Assembly: GCF_003943735.1 (NCBI RefSeq)
Contig: NZ_RJMV01000001.1
Span: forward strand, 43,551-107,550
Direction: 5' to 3'
DNA: 64,000 nucleotides
Source of the DNA: Streptococcus sanguinis
GTDB taxonomy: Bacteria; Bacillota; Bacilli; Lactobacillales; Streptococcaceae
In this document: piece by piece, positions 41,117 through 50,027 of the stretch
Layout of the letters: every line of letters begins with the position of its first letter
Numbering within the stretch: the stretch's first letter is position 1
The notes under the pieces: model-generated
Databases searched by the model: none
Seen by the model: the letters and a program-made list of their open reading frames with translations, nothing else
Told to the model about the DNA's origin: nothing
Position numbers and translations under genes: made by a program

Positions 41117-42919
41117 TTATGCCAGTCCCAACTTTTCTACCAAGGCTTCAAATTGATCCAGACGACGCTCAAAGACAGAAAAAGCAGCATTTAGGTAGTC
41201 TTCCTTTTCCATATCCACACCTGCTTTTTTGATGACATTGAGCGGATAGTCAGAGTTACCAGCTTTCAGATAGTCCAGATACTTATCCTTGTCTTCCTGA
41301 CTGCCATGGACAATCTTTTCAGCCAAGGCAGAAGCCGCTGAAAATCCTGTCGAATATTGGAAAACATAGTAATCATAGTAGAAATGCGGAATCCGAGCCC
41401 ACTCATACTGAATCTGCGGATTATCTTCTTTTTTCAGTCCATAGTACTTCTCGTTCAAGTCAGCGTAGAGTGCATTGAGAAACTCGCTGGTCAAAACTTG
41501 ACCTTCTTGGTCAGCCTTGTGGATAGCATGCTCAAACTCAGCAAACTGGGTTTGACGGAAGACCGTTCCTCGGAAGCCATCCAAGAAGTGATTGAGGATA
41601 GCAAAGCGGGTCGTATCGTCTTCTACTTCTTCCAAGAGCTTCTCTGTCAGGATGTTTTCGTTAGTCGTCGAAGCAATCTCAGCTAGGAAGATAGAGTAGT
41701 CTCCATAGACATAAGGCTGGGTTTCACGAGTATAGCTGGAGTGCATACTGTGGCCTGTCTCGTGCACCAAGGTAAAGAGATTGTCCAGTGTGTCCTGCCA
41801 GTTAAGCAACATAAAAGCATTGGTATCATAAGAACCGCCTGAGTATGCTCCTGAGCGCTTACCTTGATTTTCATGAACATCAATCCAGCGCTCTGAAAAA
41901 GCTGTCTTCACTCGGCTCAAATAATCCTCACCCAGAATAGCCAGAACTTCCTCAGATTTAGCCAAGGCTTCCTCATAAGTGAACTTGTAGTCTGTCTCTG
42001 ACAAAGGTGTGTACATATCATACATCTTCAAGTCAGAAATGCCTAAAATCTTCGCTCGTAAAGCGATATAACGTTGCAAGAGAGGCAAATGCTTATTGAC
42101 AGCTGAAACTAGGCTGTCATAAACACTTTCTGGAATAAAGTCAGCTGACAAGGCTGCTTCACGGGCAGATGAAAACTTGCGGGCTTTCGCATTGTAATTG
42201 TGAACCTTGACATTGGTCTGCAGAGTCTTAGCATAGGTATGCTGGTACTGCTCGTAGACGCTGTAGAGAGCCTCATAAGCTTCCTTACGGACCTCTCGAT
42301 TTTTAGACTCGACCAAGGTGATATAGTTGCCGTGGCTGAGCTGAACTTCATTTCCATCTTCGTCATGCACCATCGGAAAGACAATACCCGCATTATCCAA
42401 GATAGCAAAGGTTTCGCCCGCTGCGCCAAAGATTTCACCAGCACCGGCCAATAGCTCCTCTTCGCGCTGTGTCAGGATGTGGGCTTTCTTTTTCAAAAGC
42501 TTGTCAAAATAATGCTGATACAGCTTCAGGGGTGGCTGCTCAGCCAAGAAAGCCTGGTACTGCTCTTCTGTAATCGCCATAAATTCGGGCTCATAGAAGG
42601 CAAAGCTTTGACCAAAATCGCTGTAAAGAGTCATGCCTTTGGCCTGATACTCTTGGTACTTAGCCACACGTGTATCCTGGTCATTCTTCATATGAGCATA
42701 AGAATAAAGCTTTTCAATACGACGCATCAAGTCCAGCTGCACTTCAGTCGTTGTTAAGAGACTATCCGCTGAATCCAGCAAATGCCCAGCCAGACCAGCT
42801 GCTTTCTTCACTTCTTCTGAAACCTGCGCCAACTCGGCTTCAAAGGCTTCATCTGTTGGGAAAATAGTACTCAAATCCCAAGTATATTTTTCTTCAATTT
42901 CATTTCTTTGTTTTGCCAT
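41117..42919 (-). CDS. pepF: Oligoendopeptidase F
   Basis: M3B zinc metallopeptidase that cleaves short cytoplasmic peptides. The start is placed at [16 protein letters not shown] (42919), with GGAGGA 8 nt upstream. The 600-residue protein carries the [10 protein letters not shown] zinc site (near residue 387) and the downstream Glu in [11 protein letters not shown]. An extended -10 (TGA TAGAAT, 42942-42947) suggests its own promoter, needed because a terminator at 43025-43075 separates it from the upstream effector cassette. Confidence 0.95.
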   Translation of the reverse strand: MAKQRNEIEEKYTWDLSTIFPTDEAFEAELAQVSEEVKKAAGLAGHLLDSADSLLTTTEVQLDLMRRIEKLYSYAHMKNDQDTRVAKYQEYQAKGMTLYSDFGQSFAFYEPEFMAITEEQYQAFLAEQPPLKLYQHYFDKLLKKKAHILTQREEELLAGAGEIFGAAGETFAILDNAGIVFPMVHDEDGNEVQLSHGNYITLVESKNREVRKEAYEALYSVYEQYQHTYAKTLQTNVKVHNYNAKARKFSSAREAALSADFIPESVYDSLVSAVNKHLPLLQRYIALRAKILGISDLKMYDMYTPLSETDYKFTYEEALAKSEEVLAILGEDYLSRVKTAFSERWIDVHENQGKRSGAYSGGSYDTNAFMLLNWQDTLDNLFTLVHETGHSMHSSYTRETQPYVYGDYSIFLAEIASTTNENILTEKLLEEVEDDTTRFAILNHFLDGFRGTVFRQTQFAEFEHAIHKADQEGQVLTSEFLNALYADLNEKYYGLKKEDNPQIQYEWARIPHFYYDYYVFQYSTGFSAASALAEKIVHGSQEDKDKYLDYLKAGNSDYPLNVIKKAGVDMEKEDYLNAAFSVFERRLDQFEALVEKLGLA

Positions 42920-43024
42920 AAAAAAATCCTCCGACTCCCCTATTCTATCACAAAATTCCACTTTTTATAAAACTCAAGTACCAAAATCTCTTAGTAGCTA
43001 TGCAGACTGACTTAGTTTATAAAA

Positions 43025-43075
43025 AAACTCTTTGAACCTAATTCCTGACCAAACAAAAATTAGATTCCAAAGAGT
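43025..43075 (-). terminator. Terminator of the lipase effector cassette
   Basis: Long imperfect stem of about 17 pairs (43025-43042 with 43057-43075), followed on the minus strand by seven T. It lies 7 nt past the last gene of the cassette and isolates it from pepF. Confidence 0.8.
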
Positions 43076-43081
43076 TCATTG

Positions 43082-43390
43082 CTAAATTTCTTCAAATTTC
43101 GTACTGCTGTTGTCTATAACGCTTACAACTTTTTTAGAAAATTGCCCTTTCATCGAGCTATCTATCTGATCTGCAGCTACTTTCACGCTCTCTTGAACAG
43201 TCTTTGCGACATCAGTAAAAAGAGTATCATAATTGCTTTGAAGGCTGCTTTTTTGAGCTAACAAAAGAGGAGCTAGAACATTCGTTATAATTTGCTTTTC
43301 TATTGCTTTTCTAATTTCTGCCAAATCAGATGTTTTAGATGGTGAAAAGTAACTTTTTACTGGTGTTGAAGCTATTTCTGATATAAACAT
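43082..43390 (-). CDS. Small helical protein, probable secretion partner of the lipase effector (second)
   Basis: 102 residues, predicted all helical with no signal peptide; central heptad-like stretch DLAEIRKAIEKQIITNVLAP and a C-terminal SVKVAADQIDSSMKGQF helix. Last gene of the effector operon, 35 nt after the first partner gene and preceded by AAAGGAAAAA. Position and size match the TlaA-type partners that bind the C-terminal helical domain of reverse-architecture type VII effectors. Homology was not tested. Confidence 0.65.
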   Translation of the reverse strand: MFISEIASTPVKSYFSPSKTSDLAEIRKAIEKQIITNVLAPLLLAQKSSLQSNYDTLFTDVAKTVQESVKVAADQIDSSMKGQFSKKVVSVIDNSSTKFEEI

Positions 43391-43425
43391 AGACTTTTTC
43401 CTTTCCTCTACTCTAAACAGCAGAT

Positions 43426-43818
43426 TTATTTAGAATCACGAAGATGAGAATAGCTATCTTCAATTTCCCATTCTAAACGGCGTCTCTGCTTAGAGAATGT
43501 TTCCAAAACTTTCTCATCTTTTAGATCAAGATTTTTCAGTTCCTCGCTGCTAGCCCCTTCTGCCAATATATCATAGGATTCTATATACTGATTTAGAGCC
43601 TGCCATTCGATACTAGTGTCCCTTTCTTGTTTCCGCAAAATAGCAGTCGCCATTTCATACTCTTCTTGTAGCATGTCGGAAAAAGCTTTTTTCTTAGATA
43701 GGATGATATCTCGTTCTTTATCAATCTTCAAACGTTCCCTCTGAAGTTCTGAGTATAGTTCCACCATCTCTTTTTCTTTTTTAGCTATATCCTGCTTCAT
43801 TGATTGATTTGGTTCCAT
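43426..43818 (-). CDS. Small helical protein, probable secretion partner of the lipase effector (first)
   Basis: 130 residues, highly charged, predicted coiled coil over residues 7-60 (KEKEMVELYSELQRERLKID) and again near the C-terminus. It overlaps the 3' end of the lipase gene. The start at 43818 has AGGAG 10 nt upstream; an alternative ATG at 43800 overlaps the lipase stop (ATGA) but lacks a ribosome binding site. Tight coupling to the lipase gene supports a shared complex. Confidence 0.65.
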   Translation of the reverse strand: MEPNQSMKQDIAKKEKEMVELYSELQRERLKIDKERDIILSKKKAFSDMLQEEYEMATAILRKQERDTSIEWQALNQYIESYDILAEGASSEELKNLDLKDEKVLETFSKQRRRLEWEIEDSYSHLRDSK

Positions 43819-45380
43819 TGCTCAAAATCTCCTGCTAATGTTTGATCCCTAGCCAGCAACAACTCAATACCAGCTTCAATCTGACCTTGCAAAACGCTAA
43901 AGGTAATTCGAAGTATCTGAAATTTAGACAATCGAATATAAAAGTGCTCTTGCAAAGATGCGACCAATGATTGATAATCTGCACCTCCAGCCTGATAGGC
44001 TGCAGCCACCTCATCTGGACTAAGACTGAAGCCCTCTGGCACCTTTTCCAACTGCTCTGCTAGCTTTTCTGCTTCGCTAACAACCCGATCTCTAGCCTGC
44101 TGCAAAGTGTCATAGCCTAGTTTGATCACATTTACTAAATTTTTAACAGTTGCCTGGGCTTGAACACTGTCCAGATAAATCTTTTCATTACTGCTAAATC
44201 CACCCTTAGACAGATACTTCTTCATATTCTGGTAAGGAATCATATTGGCTTTGATGGTATCCTTGATAGTCGTCTTTCCTGTCCCATCCATAAGCACAAA
44301 ATTTTTATTTTTATCGTAGATATAGCCCTCCATCATATGCTGAGCACCTATTTCCTTTTCGACAGTCGCAATATGATGTACAATACCAGCAGCATTTTCA
44401 CTGCCAGATAAGCTGTAGCCTAAGCTGACGATGTCCTTATGGTCGATATGATTAAAGATCTTATACTTAGCGCTATCCAGTCGTGCCTGCTGTTCCTTGG
44501 GCAAGAGAGGATAGATATTAGGGCCATTGTAGATATGGACTGTGCCAATATGGCGCATCTCCTCCTCTGTCAGGGTGGATAGAGCATACTGGATATCCAT
44601 AGAACCCAAAGAGTGTCCGTAAAGATCAATCTTGGCATTAGGGTACTTACGAATGGTTTCCTTAAGATGCTTAGCCGCATCCTTAAACTGAGCCGGAGGA
44701 AACTCTTGTGTCTTTTTGAGATAACTAGCAGCTACCAAAATATTCGGTGCAGCAATTCCTGTCGTGAAAGTTCCGCCAGAAACACCTGCAAGATTTGATA
44801 TAACATTCTTCCTCAGCTCATTAAAGGGATTTTTATTGAGAGAATTAAGGCTCTGCTTCACAGCTTGACCAGCATCTTTATTAAAGATTCCGACTACATT
44901 TCCTATCTTATTACTTACGTCTCGATCTGCCTTATCTAGTTCTTCTCGGCTTTTTTGAGTAATAATATTTTTTGAATGACGATAAACAAAAGGGGTAGCA
45001 TATTCTACTGCACCTACAGGTCCCAGACGGTGAGATGCCGTCACAAAGTCTGTAGGCAGCCAATCCGTAACAGTATCGTGGATTAACTTAGGAGTATGCG
45101 TCTTAGTCTGTGACCCCTGCATCATGACTGTCACATCCTGCACCTGAGCACGCTCAGCATCCGAAGCGGAGTAGGGGACAGCGGCGCGATTCGTTCCATT
45201 ATTTGTCAGTACATAAACCTGCTCTTCATTGCCATGTACATTGTCGTAAATTTGGGAGACGGTGCCGATGTATTCTGTTTCATCAATATATTTTTCTGTC
45301 CCAATCATCATATCTTCATCATATTCAACCATGGCTGTTTCGACATGCTGATAATCCGTATATTTTTCGTTATTTGCCAA
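43797..45380 (-). CDS. Putative type VII secreted lipase toxin with reverse domain order
   Basis: 527 residues, no signal peptide. Residues 1-65 are a header (EYIGTVSQIYDNVHGNEEQ at 36-54) that recurs as fragments across the upstream array. Residues about 70-390 form an alpha/beta-hydrolase region with the nucleophile motif GHSLG (255-259, Ser257); Asp316 in HIDHKDIVSL and His336 or His348 are candidate partners. Residues about 400-527 are helical (LEKVPEG...SPDEVAAAYQAGG...). The start is TTG (45380), chosen because GGAGGTG lies 9 nt upstream and the decayed copies begin at the same place. It follows the nearest lipoprotein gene by one base. Family knowledge: TslA of S. aureus is a T7SS phospholipase with this order. 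The function here is inferred; no T7SS machinery gene is in the window. Confidence 0.75.
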   Translation of the reverse strand: MANNEKYTDYQHVETAMVEYDEDMMIGTEKYIDETEYIGTVSQIYDNVHGNEEQVYVLTNNGTNRAAVPYSASDAERAQVQDVTVMMQGSQTKTHTPKLIHDTVTDWLPTDFVTASHRLGPVGAVEYATPFVYRHSKNIITQKSREELDKADRDVSNKIGNVVGIFNKDAGQAVKQSLNSLNKNPFNELRKNVISNLAGVSGGTFTTGIAAPNILVAASYLKKTQEFPPAQFKDAAKHLKETIRKYPNAKIDLYGHSLGSMDIQYALSTLTEEEMRHIGTVHIYNGPNIYPLLPKEQQARLDSAKYKIFNHIDHKDIVSLGYSLSGSENAAGIVHHIATVEKEIGAQHMMEGYIYDKNKNFVLMDGTGKTTIKDTIKANMIPYQNMKKYLSKGGFSSNEKIYLDSVQAQATVKNLVNVIKLGYDTLQQARDRVVSEAEKLAEQLEKVPEGFSLSPDEVAAAYQAGGADYQSLVASLQEHFYIRLSKFQILRITFSVLQGQIEAGIELLLARDQTLAGDFEQWNQINQ

Positions 45381-45381
45381 A

Positions 45382-45771
45382 TCAATTCACCTCCAATAGT
45401 TCACTAAGTTTCGGACTTCTTGAATTTGTGGCAATTTCATAGTTACCAGTAGTTGAATCTTCTACCACTGTTACACTTAAACTTATATTCTTATCTCCGT
45501 TAATAAACATTTGAATCATTATCCCTCCCATTGGATTATATTTCAACCTGTCTTTTTTTATCTCATAGAATTTAATCTTCCCTTCCGAAGTCAAAGCTTT
45601 AGAATCTAATTTTTTTAAAAAATTTTCAATTACACTCTTCATCTTTTCACTCTCCACAATCTGAATCATTTCTTCCTTTTCTGACCGATTGCTTAGCATG
45701 CTACAACCTCCTAAAAACATAGCTGAACTGAGCGTGACGATACTCAGAAAGATTACAAAAATTTTCTTCAT
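45382..45771 (-). CDS. Lipoprotein 8 of the array, probable cognate immunity protein of the lipase toxin
   Basis: 129 residues; signal peptide with lipobox FLGGC (Cys23), then a domain with ALTSEGKIKFYEI and YNPMGGI motifs, resembling DUF1310 lipoproteins (from memory). Being lipid-anchored outside the membrane would place it where an incoming phospholipase acts. It ends one base before the toxin start, so it is the likely partner. A -10 box TATAAT (45860-45865) and a TTTCTCAT/ATGAGAAA hairpin (45786-45829) lie upstream. Confidence 0.75.
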   Translation of the reverse strand: MKKIFVIFLSIVTLSSAMFLGGCSMLSNRSEKEEMIQIVESEKMKSVIENFLKKLDSKALTSEGKIKFYEIKKDRLKYNPMGGIMIQMFINGDKNISLSVTVVEDSTTGNYEIATNSRSPKLSELLEVN

Positions 45772-45900
45772 AGTGGCTCCTTTCGTTTCTCATCTTTGCT
45801 AAAGCTGATACCTTAACGAAAATGAGAAAGCAGTTTTAGATTAACGTCTTATATTAATTATTATACTATTTTCCCAAAGAATATGAAAGCGGAATCATTG

Positions 45901-46083
45901 TTAGAAGTTCGTAAAGATATAAGCTTATTCTTCATTGTCATGTACATTGTCGTAAATTTGGGAAGCAGTTCCAACATAGGTTTCGTCACTTAGTTCAACC
46001 TCTTGATTAACATTTTTTATCTAATATTCTTGCAATGCAATATCAACTTTTTTCTTATCACTTAATGCTTTATCATATTTCAT
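45901..46083 (-). pseudogene. Decayed toxin header behind lipoprotein 7
   Basis: Begins with an ATG overlapping the lipoprotein 7 stop (ATGA) and reads KYDKALSDKKKVDIALQEY, stop, then ETYVGTASQIYDNVHDNEE, stop, AYIFTNF, stop. It aligns with residues 6-60 of the lipase toxin. No hydrolase or C-terminal part remains. Confidence 0.85.
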
Positions 46084-46466
46084 TCTCCCCTCAATTTCTT
46101 TGCAAGTTCACCAGAGATCACGTACCCCATATGTTCTAGCTTCCCATCAGACTCTTCCATCAATGTTGTGGTAATCGTTAGTTCTGGATTATCATTAATT
46201 ATAAGTTCAACGATTAATCCTCCCATGGGATTATAGTCTAATTCATCTTTATTAATTGAATATTCTTTTATAATCCCCTCCTCTGTCAATGCTTTAGAAT
46301 CTTCCTGTCTTAGTAATTCTTCTATTGCTCTCTGCGCTTTCTTCCCCTCTGCAATCTGAAGAATTTCTTCTTGTCCTGAACGACTGTTTAACATACTGCA
46401 TCCTCCTAAAAGCATCGCCGAACTGAGTGTAATGATAGTCAGAAAGATGACAAAAATTTTCTTCAT
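46080..46466 (-). CDS. Lipoprotein 7 of the array, orphan immunity-like
   Basis: 128 residues, lipobox LLGGC, ALTEEGIIKEYSI and NPMGGLIVELIIND motifs. Its C-terminal half is nearly identical to lipoprotein 2, and both are followed by very similar header relics, so the immunity gene and header were copied as one unit. No intact toxin follows. Confidence 0.78.
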   Translation of the reverse strand: MKKIFVIFLTIITLSSAMLLGGCSMLNSRSGQEEILQIAEGKKAQRAIEELLRQEDSKALTEEGIIKEYSINKDELDYNPMGGLIVELIINDNPELTITTTLMEESDGKLEHMGYVISGELAKKLRGE

Positions 46467-46590
46467 GATAGCTCCTTTCGCTTCTCATCTTTGCTAAATC
46501 TGATGCTTTATCAAAAATGGGAAAATGGATTTGGATTCATGTTTTATATTATCATTGTTTTTTCAAAAGAATATGATAGCACAATTATTG

Positions 46591-46792
46591 TTAGGAAGTT
46601 GTGAAAGAAAAACCTTATTCTTCATTGACGTGTACGTTTCGTAAATTTGGGAGATAGTGCCGATGTAAGCAACATCTTCAACTATTCCAGCCCTCCAATA
46701 TGCATGTTCCCATCAAATTAAAAAAATGAAATATCAACATGCTGTCGATCCTTATATGCCGTACGATCAATTGGATTTATATAATCTTCCAT
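46591..46792 (-). pseudogene. Decayed toxin header behind lipoprotein 6
   Basis: Starts MEDYINPIDRTAYKDRQHVD, has an in-frame stop soon after, a second stop, and a frameshift; VEDVAYIGTISQIY then continues in another frame before the NVHVNEE portion, itself shifted by one lost base. Closest to the intact header at 48010-48219. Confidence 0.8.
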
Positions 46793-46800
46793 ACTCACAC

Positions 46801-47181
46801 CTACTCAACTATTTTATTTAGGTCTTCTGATATAAAATAACTAGCAACCCTATAATTACCTTGCTCTTCCTCTTGCACAGTCATACTTATGTTCAATTTT
46901 TCATCTTCGTTTATGATAATCTTAATTATCAATCCTCCCATTGGATTATACTTTAACTTATCCTTTTGAATCTCATAAAATTTAATCTTTCCTTCTGGAG
47001 TTAATGCTTTAGGATCTAATTCTTTAAGAAGGTCGTCTAAAGCTTTCTTCATCTTTTTACTCTCCGCAATCTGAATCATTTCTTCTTTTTCTGATTGACT
47101 GTTTAGCATACTGCAACCTCCTAAAAACAAAGCCGAACTGAGCGTAATGATACTCAGAAAGATTACAAAAATTTTCTTCAT
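46801..47181 (-). CDS. Lipoprotein 6 of the array, orphan immunity-like
   Basis: 126 residues, lipobox FLGGC, ALTPEGKIKFYEI and YNPMGGLIIKIIIN motifs. Same layout and upstream sequence as the other copies. The relic at 46591-46792 follows 9 nt downstream. Confidence 0.78.
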   Translation of the reverse strand: MKKIFVIFLSIITLSSALFLGGCSMLNSQSEKEEMIQIAESKKMKKALDDLLKELDPKALTPEGKIKFYEIQKDKLKYNPMGGLIIKIIINEDEKLNISMTVQEEEQGNYRVASYFISEDLNKIVE

Positions 47182-47310
47182 GACAGCTCCTTTCGTTTCT
47201 CATCCTTGCTAAAGCTGATACCTTAAAAAAAATGGGAAACTAGATTTAGATTAACGTCTTATATTAATTGTTATACTATTTTCCCAAAGAATATGAAAGC
47301 GGAATCATTG

Positions 47311-47496
47311 CTAGATGTTCGTGAAGATAAAAAATTGTTCTTCATTGTCATGTACATTATCGTATACCTGAGAAAGATTACCAATGTATCAATTCTTACT
47401 TGCTATTGAGTAATTTTTCCTAAATTCTAATTCACGATACTCTACCAAAGCTACTGCAACATTCTGCTTATCATTGTACTCTGCATTATTAGCTAT
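47311..47496 (-). pseudogene. Decayed toxin header behind lipoprotein 5
   Basis: Has the same geometry as the intact pair: one base after the lipoprotein stop. The initiation position reads ATA, then ANNAEYNDKQNVAVALVEY, matching the functional toxin (ANNEKYTDYQHVETAMVEY) better than the other relics do. A stop follows, then YIGNLSQVYDNVHDNEEQFF and IFTNI, stop. Confidence 0.85.
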
Positions 47497-47497
47497 G

Positions 47498-47884
47498 TTA
47501 ATCCTCTCCTAATAACTCACTCAATTCTTGTGGAATACCATATGATACAACTTCATATTCTCCAGTATCTTCTTCTTGAACAGTCATATCAATATTCAAA
47601 ACTTCATTCCCATTAATAATTATATAAACATTTAGTCCACCCATAGGATTATAATCTAACTTATCCTTTTGAATTTCATAGGATTTAATCTTTCCTTCTG
47701 GTGTCAAAGCTTTAGGATCTAAACCTTTGAGAAAATTTTCCAAGGCTTTCTTCATCTTTTTACTTTCTGAAATCTGAAGAATTTCTTCTTTTTCTGACCG
47801 ACTGTTTAGCATACTGCAACCTCCTAAGAACATAGCTGAACTGAGCGTAATGATACTCAGAAAGATGACACAAATTCTCTTCAT
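47498..47884 (-). CDS. Lipoprotein 5 of the array, orphan immunity-like
   Basis: 128 residues, signal peptide starting MKRICVIFLS, lipobox FLGGC, ALTPEGKIKSYEI and YNPMGGLNVYIIIN motifs. The header relic behind it is the closest to the live toxin header. Confidence 0.78.
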   Translation of the reverse strand: MKRICVIFLSIITLSSAMFLGGCSMLNSRSEKEEILQISESKKMKKALENFLKGLDPKALTPEGKIKSYEIQKDKLDYNPMGGLNVYIIINGNEVLNIDMTVQEEDTGEYEVVSYGIPQELSELLGED

Positions 47885-48009
47885 GATAGCTCCTTTCGCT
47901 TGTTATCTTTACTAAAGCGGATGCCTTAACGAAAATGGGAAAATGGATTTGGATTAATGTTTGATATTATCATTTTTATACTATTTTTATCGAGAATAAG
48001 AAAGCGGAA

Positions 48010-48219
48010 TCATTGATAGAAATTTGTAAAGATAAAAAATTGTTCTTCATTGCCATGTACATTGTCGTAAATTTGGGAGACGGTGCCTAAATAATCCCTC
48101 CCCCTTTTTACATCATATTGTTTACCAACATACATACTCCTATACTCATATAAAGTAGTCTCAACATGTTGTTTATCTCTATATTCGCTACCATCAATAG
48201 GGTTTTTATAATCAGGCAT
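48010..48219 (-). pseudogene. Toxin header fragment, still an open frame (69 residues)
   Basis: The only header copy without stops: starts MPDYKNPIDGSEYRDKQHVE, contains YLGTVSQIYDNVHGNEEQFF and ends IFTNFYQ. A GGAG ribosome binding site lies 9 nt upstream and it starts one base after the lipoprotein 4 stop, so it could still be translated. It ends at the same point as the decayed copies and lacks any catalytic domain, so it is listed as a gene fragment. Confidence 0.75.
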
Positions 48220-48220
48220 A

Positions 48221-48613
48221 TTACTTTTCTCCTCTAATTAGCTCGTTAAATTCCGGAGACATGCCATAGCCACCCGTCTCATATTCGCCAGTGGTTGAAT
48301 TTTCTTGAAAAGTCATGTCTAATTCAAACTTCTTATCATCATTAATTATTAAATAGATGTCTAATCCTCCCATCGGATTGAAATCTAATTTATTCTTTTC
48401 AATTTTATACGTTTTAATCTTCCCCTCTGGTGTCAGAGCTTTAGGATCCAGTTCTCTCAACTCTTTCTCAATCGCCTTCTTCATTTTTGTACTTTCCGCA
48501 ATCTGAATCATTTCTTCTTTTTCTGACCGACTGTTTACCATACTACAACCTCCTAAAAATATAGCAGAAATGAGCGTGATGATACTCAAAAAGATTACAA
48601 AAATTTTCTTCAT
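48221..48613 (-). CDS. Lipoprotein 4 of the array, orphan immunity-like
   Basis: 130 residues, lipobox FLGGC, ALTPEGKIKTYKI and FNPMGGLDIYLIIND motifs, C-terminus GEK. One base separates it from the open header fragment, as in the intact lipoprotein-toxin pair. Confidence 0.78.
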   Translation of the reverse strand: MKKIFVIFLSIITLISAIFLGGCSMVNSRSEKEEMIQIAESTKMKKAIEKELRELDPKALTPEGKIKTYKIEKNKLDFNPMGGLDIYLIINDDKKFELDMTFQENSTTGEYETGGYGMSPEFNELIRGEK

Positions 48614-48747
48614 GGTGGCTCCTTTAACTTGTTATTTTTACTAAAGCTGATGCCTTAACGAAATGGGAAAATGGATTTGAATCAAAGTTTATATTATCAT
48701 TGTTATACTATTTTTTTAAAAGTTCCAAGGACTACGCTACGTATAAA

Positions 48748-48940
48748 GAGTTGTAAAGACAAAAACTCATTCTCTCTCACCCTTAATATTGTCGTAAATT
48801 TGGGAGACCGTGCCAACTTAGGTTTCACTCCCCTCTTCCCTAATTACCTCATCTTTAGTTTTCGAATCAATATGGTATTTTCTTAATGTAAAATCCACAT
48901 GTTGGTTATCATTTAATTTTTCGTCCTCTATTAATACCAT
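48748..48940 (-). pseudogene. Decayed toxin header behind lipoprotein 3
   Basis: Starts MVLIEDEKLNDNQHVDFTLR and, after a stop, continues VGTVSQIYDNIKGERE, stop, VFVFTTL. Most diverged header, matching the most diverged lipoprotein of the array. Confidence 0.8.
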
Positions 48941-48949
48941 GCTAAACTC

Positions 48950-49345
48950 CTATCTTTCCAATGCTTGAGATAACTTATCAGAATAAGTGGCACTTGTGCT
49001 TTCTATCTCTCCATCACTATTTTTATTTATATTGCAGCTAATAATAAAATCAGAATCTCCATTTATTATAATATCGAAATCTATCCCGCTCATTGGATTT
49101 TTTGAAATTGAGTTTCTATCTATTTCATAACTTTGTATAAAGCCTTCTTTTTTAAATGCTTGAGGATCAACATAAGTGAACCAATGATAAAATGCTTTTT
49201 CAGCCTCTTTACTTTCTACAAGTTTAATCATTTGACTATTTTCATTTTCTTTCTCTGAACGACTGCTTGGCATACTGCAGCCTCCTAAAATAATGCCTGA
49301 AATAATCGTGATGATACTCAGAAATATTACAAAACTTTTCTTCAT
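48950..49345 (-). CDS. Lipoprotein 3 of the array, diverged orphan immunity-like
   Basis: 131 residues, lipobox ILGGC, but the mature part differs from the others (KEAEKAFYHWFTYVDPQAFK, NPMSGIDFDIIING in place of NPMGG). It probably neutralised a different toxin variant. Confidence 0.75.
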   Translation of the reverse strand: MKKSFVIFLSIITIISGIILGGCSMPSSRSEKENENSQMIKLVESKEAEKAFYHWFTYVDPQAFKKEGFIQSYEIDRNSISKNPMSGIDFDIIINGDSDFIISCNINKNSDGEIESTSATYSDKLSQALER

Positions 49346-49400
49346 GACAGCTCCTTTCGTTTCTTGTCTTTGCTAAAGCGGATGCCTTAACAAAGACGGT

Positions 49401-49514
49401 GCTGACATAACCTCCATCTTTAAGTTTGACCTCTTGATTTACTTTCTCAATTTCATATTCTTACAATGCAATATCAACTTTTTTGTTATCACTTAATGCT
49501 TTATTATATGTCAT
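49401..49514 (-). pseudogene. Decayed toxin header behind lipoprotein 2
   Basis: ATG overlaps the lipoprotein 2 stop (ATGA); reads MTYNKALSDNKKVDIAL, stop, EYEIEKVNQEVKLKDGGYVS, then joins the leader of the next lipoprotein gene earlier than the other relics do, so this unit has suffered a further deletion. Confidence 0.8.
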
Positions 49515-49897
49515 TCTCCCCTCAACTTCTTTGCAAGCTCGCCAGAAATTACGTACCCTGTATGTTCTAGCTTCCCATCAGAGTCTTCCATCAATGTTGT
49601 GGTAATTGTTAATTCCGTGTCATCGTTTATTATAAGCTCAACTATTAAGCCACCCATAGGATTATATTTAAGATTTTTTTCATTTATTGTATATTTTTTT
49701 ATTATCCCCTTTTCTGTCAATGCTTCAGGATCTTTTTTCCTTAACATTTCCTCAATTAACTTTTTAGATTTCTGGCTCTCCGCAATCTGAATCATTTCTT
49801 CTTTTTCCGACCGACTGTTTAGTATGCTACACCCTCCTAGAAGCATAGCTGAACTAATCGTGATGATACTCAGAAAAATTACAAAAATTTTCTTCAT
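49511..49897 (-). CDS. Lipoprotein 2 of the array, orphan immunity-like
   Basis: 128 residues, lipobox LLGGC, ALTEKGIIKKYTI and YNPMGGLIVELIIND motifs; near-duplicate of lipoprotein 7 over the C-terminal half. The unit is about 550 bp instead of about 700 bp because the following relic is shortened. Confidence 0.78.
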   Translation of the reverse strand: MKKIFVIFLSIITISSAMLLGGCSILNSRSEKEEMIQIAESQKSKKLIEEMLRKKDPEALTEKGIIKKYTINEKNLKYNPMGGLIVELIINDDTELTITTTLMEDSDGKLEHTGYVISGELAKKLRGE

Positions 49898-50027
49898 AAT
49901 GGCTCCTTTCGCTTCTCATTTTTGATAAAACCGATACCTTAACAAAAACGAGAAGGCGAATTTAGATTAATTTTTTATATTAATTATTATACTATTTTTC
50001 CAAAGAACATAATAGCGCAACCATTGT

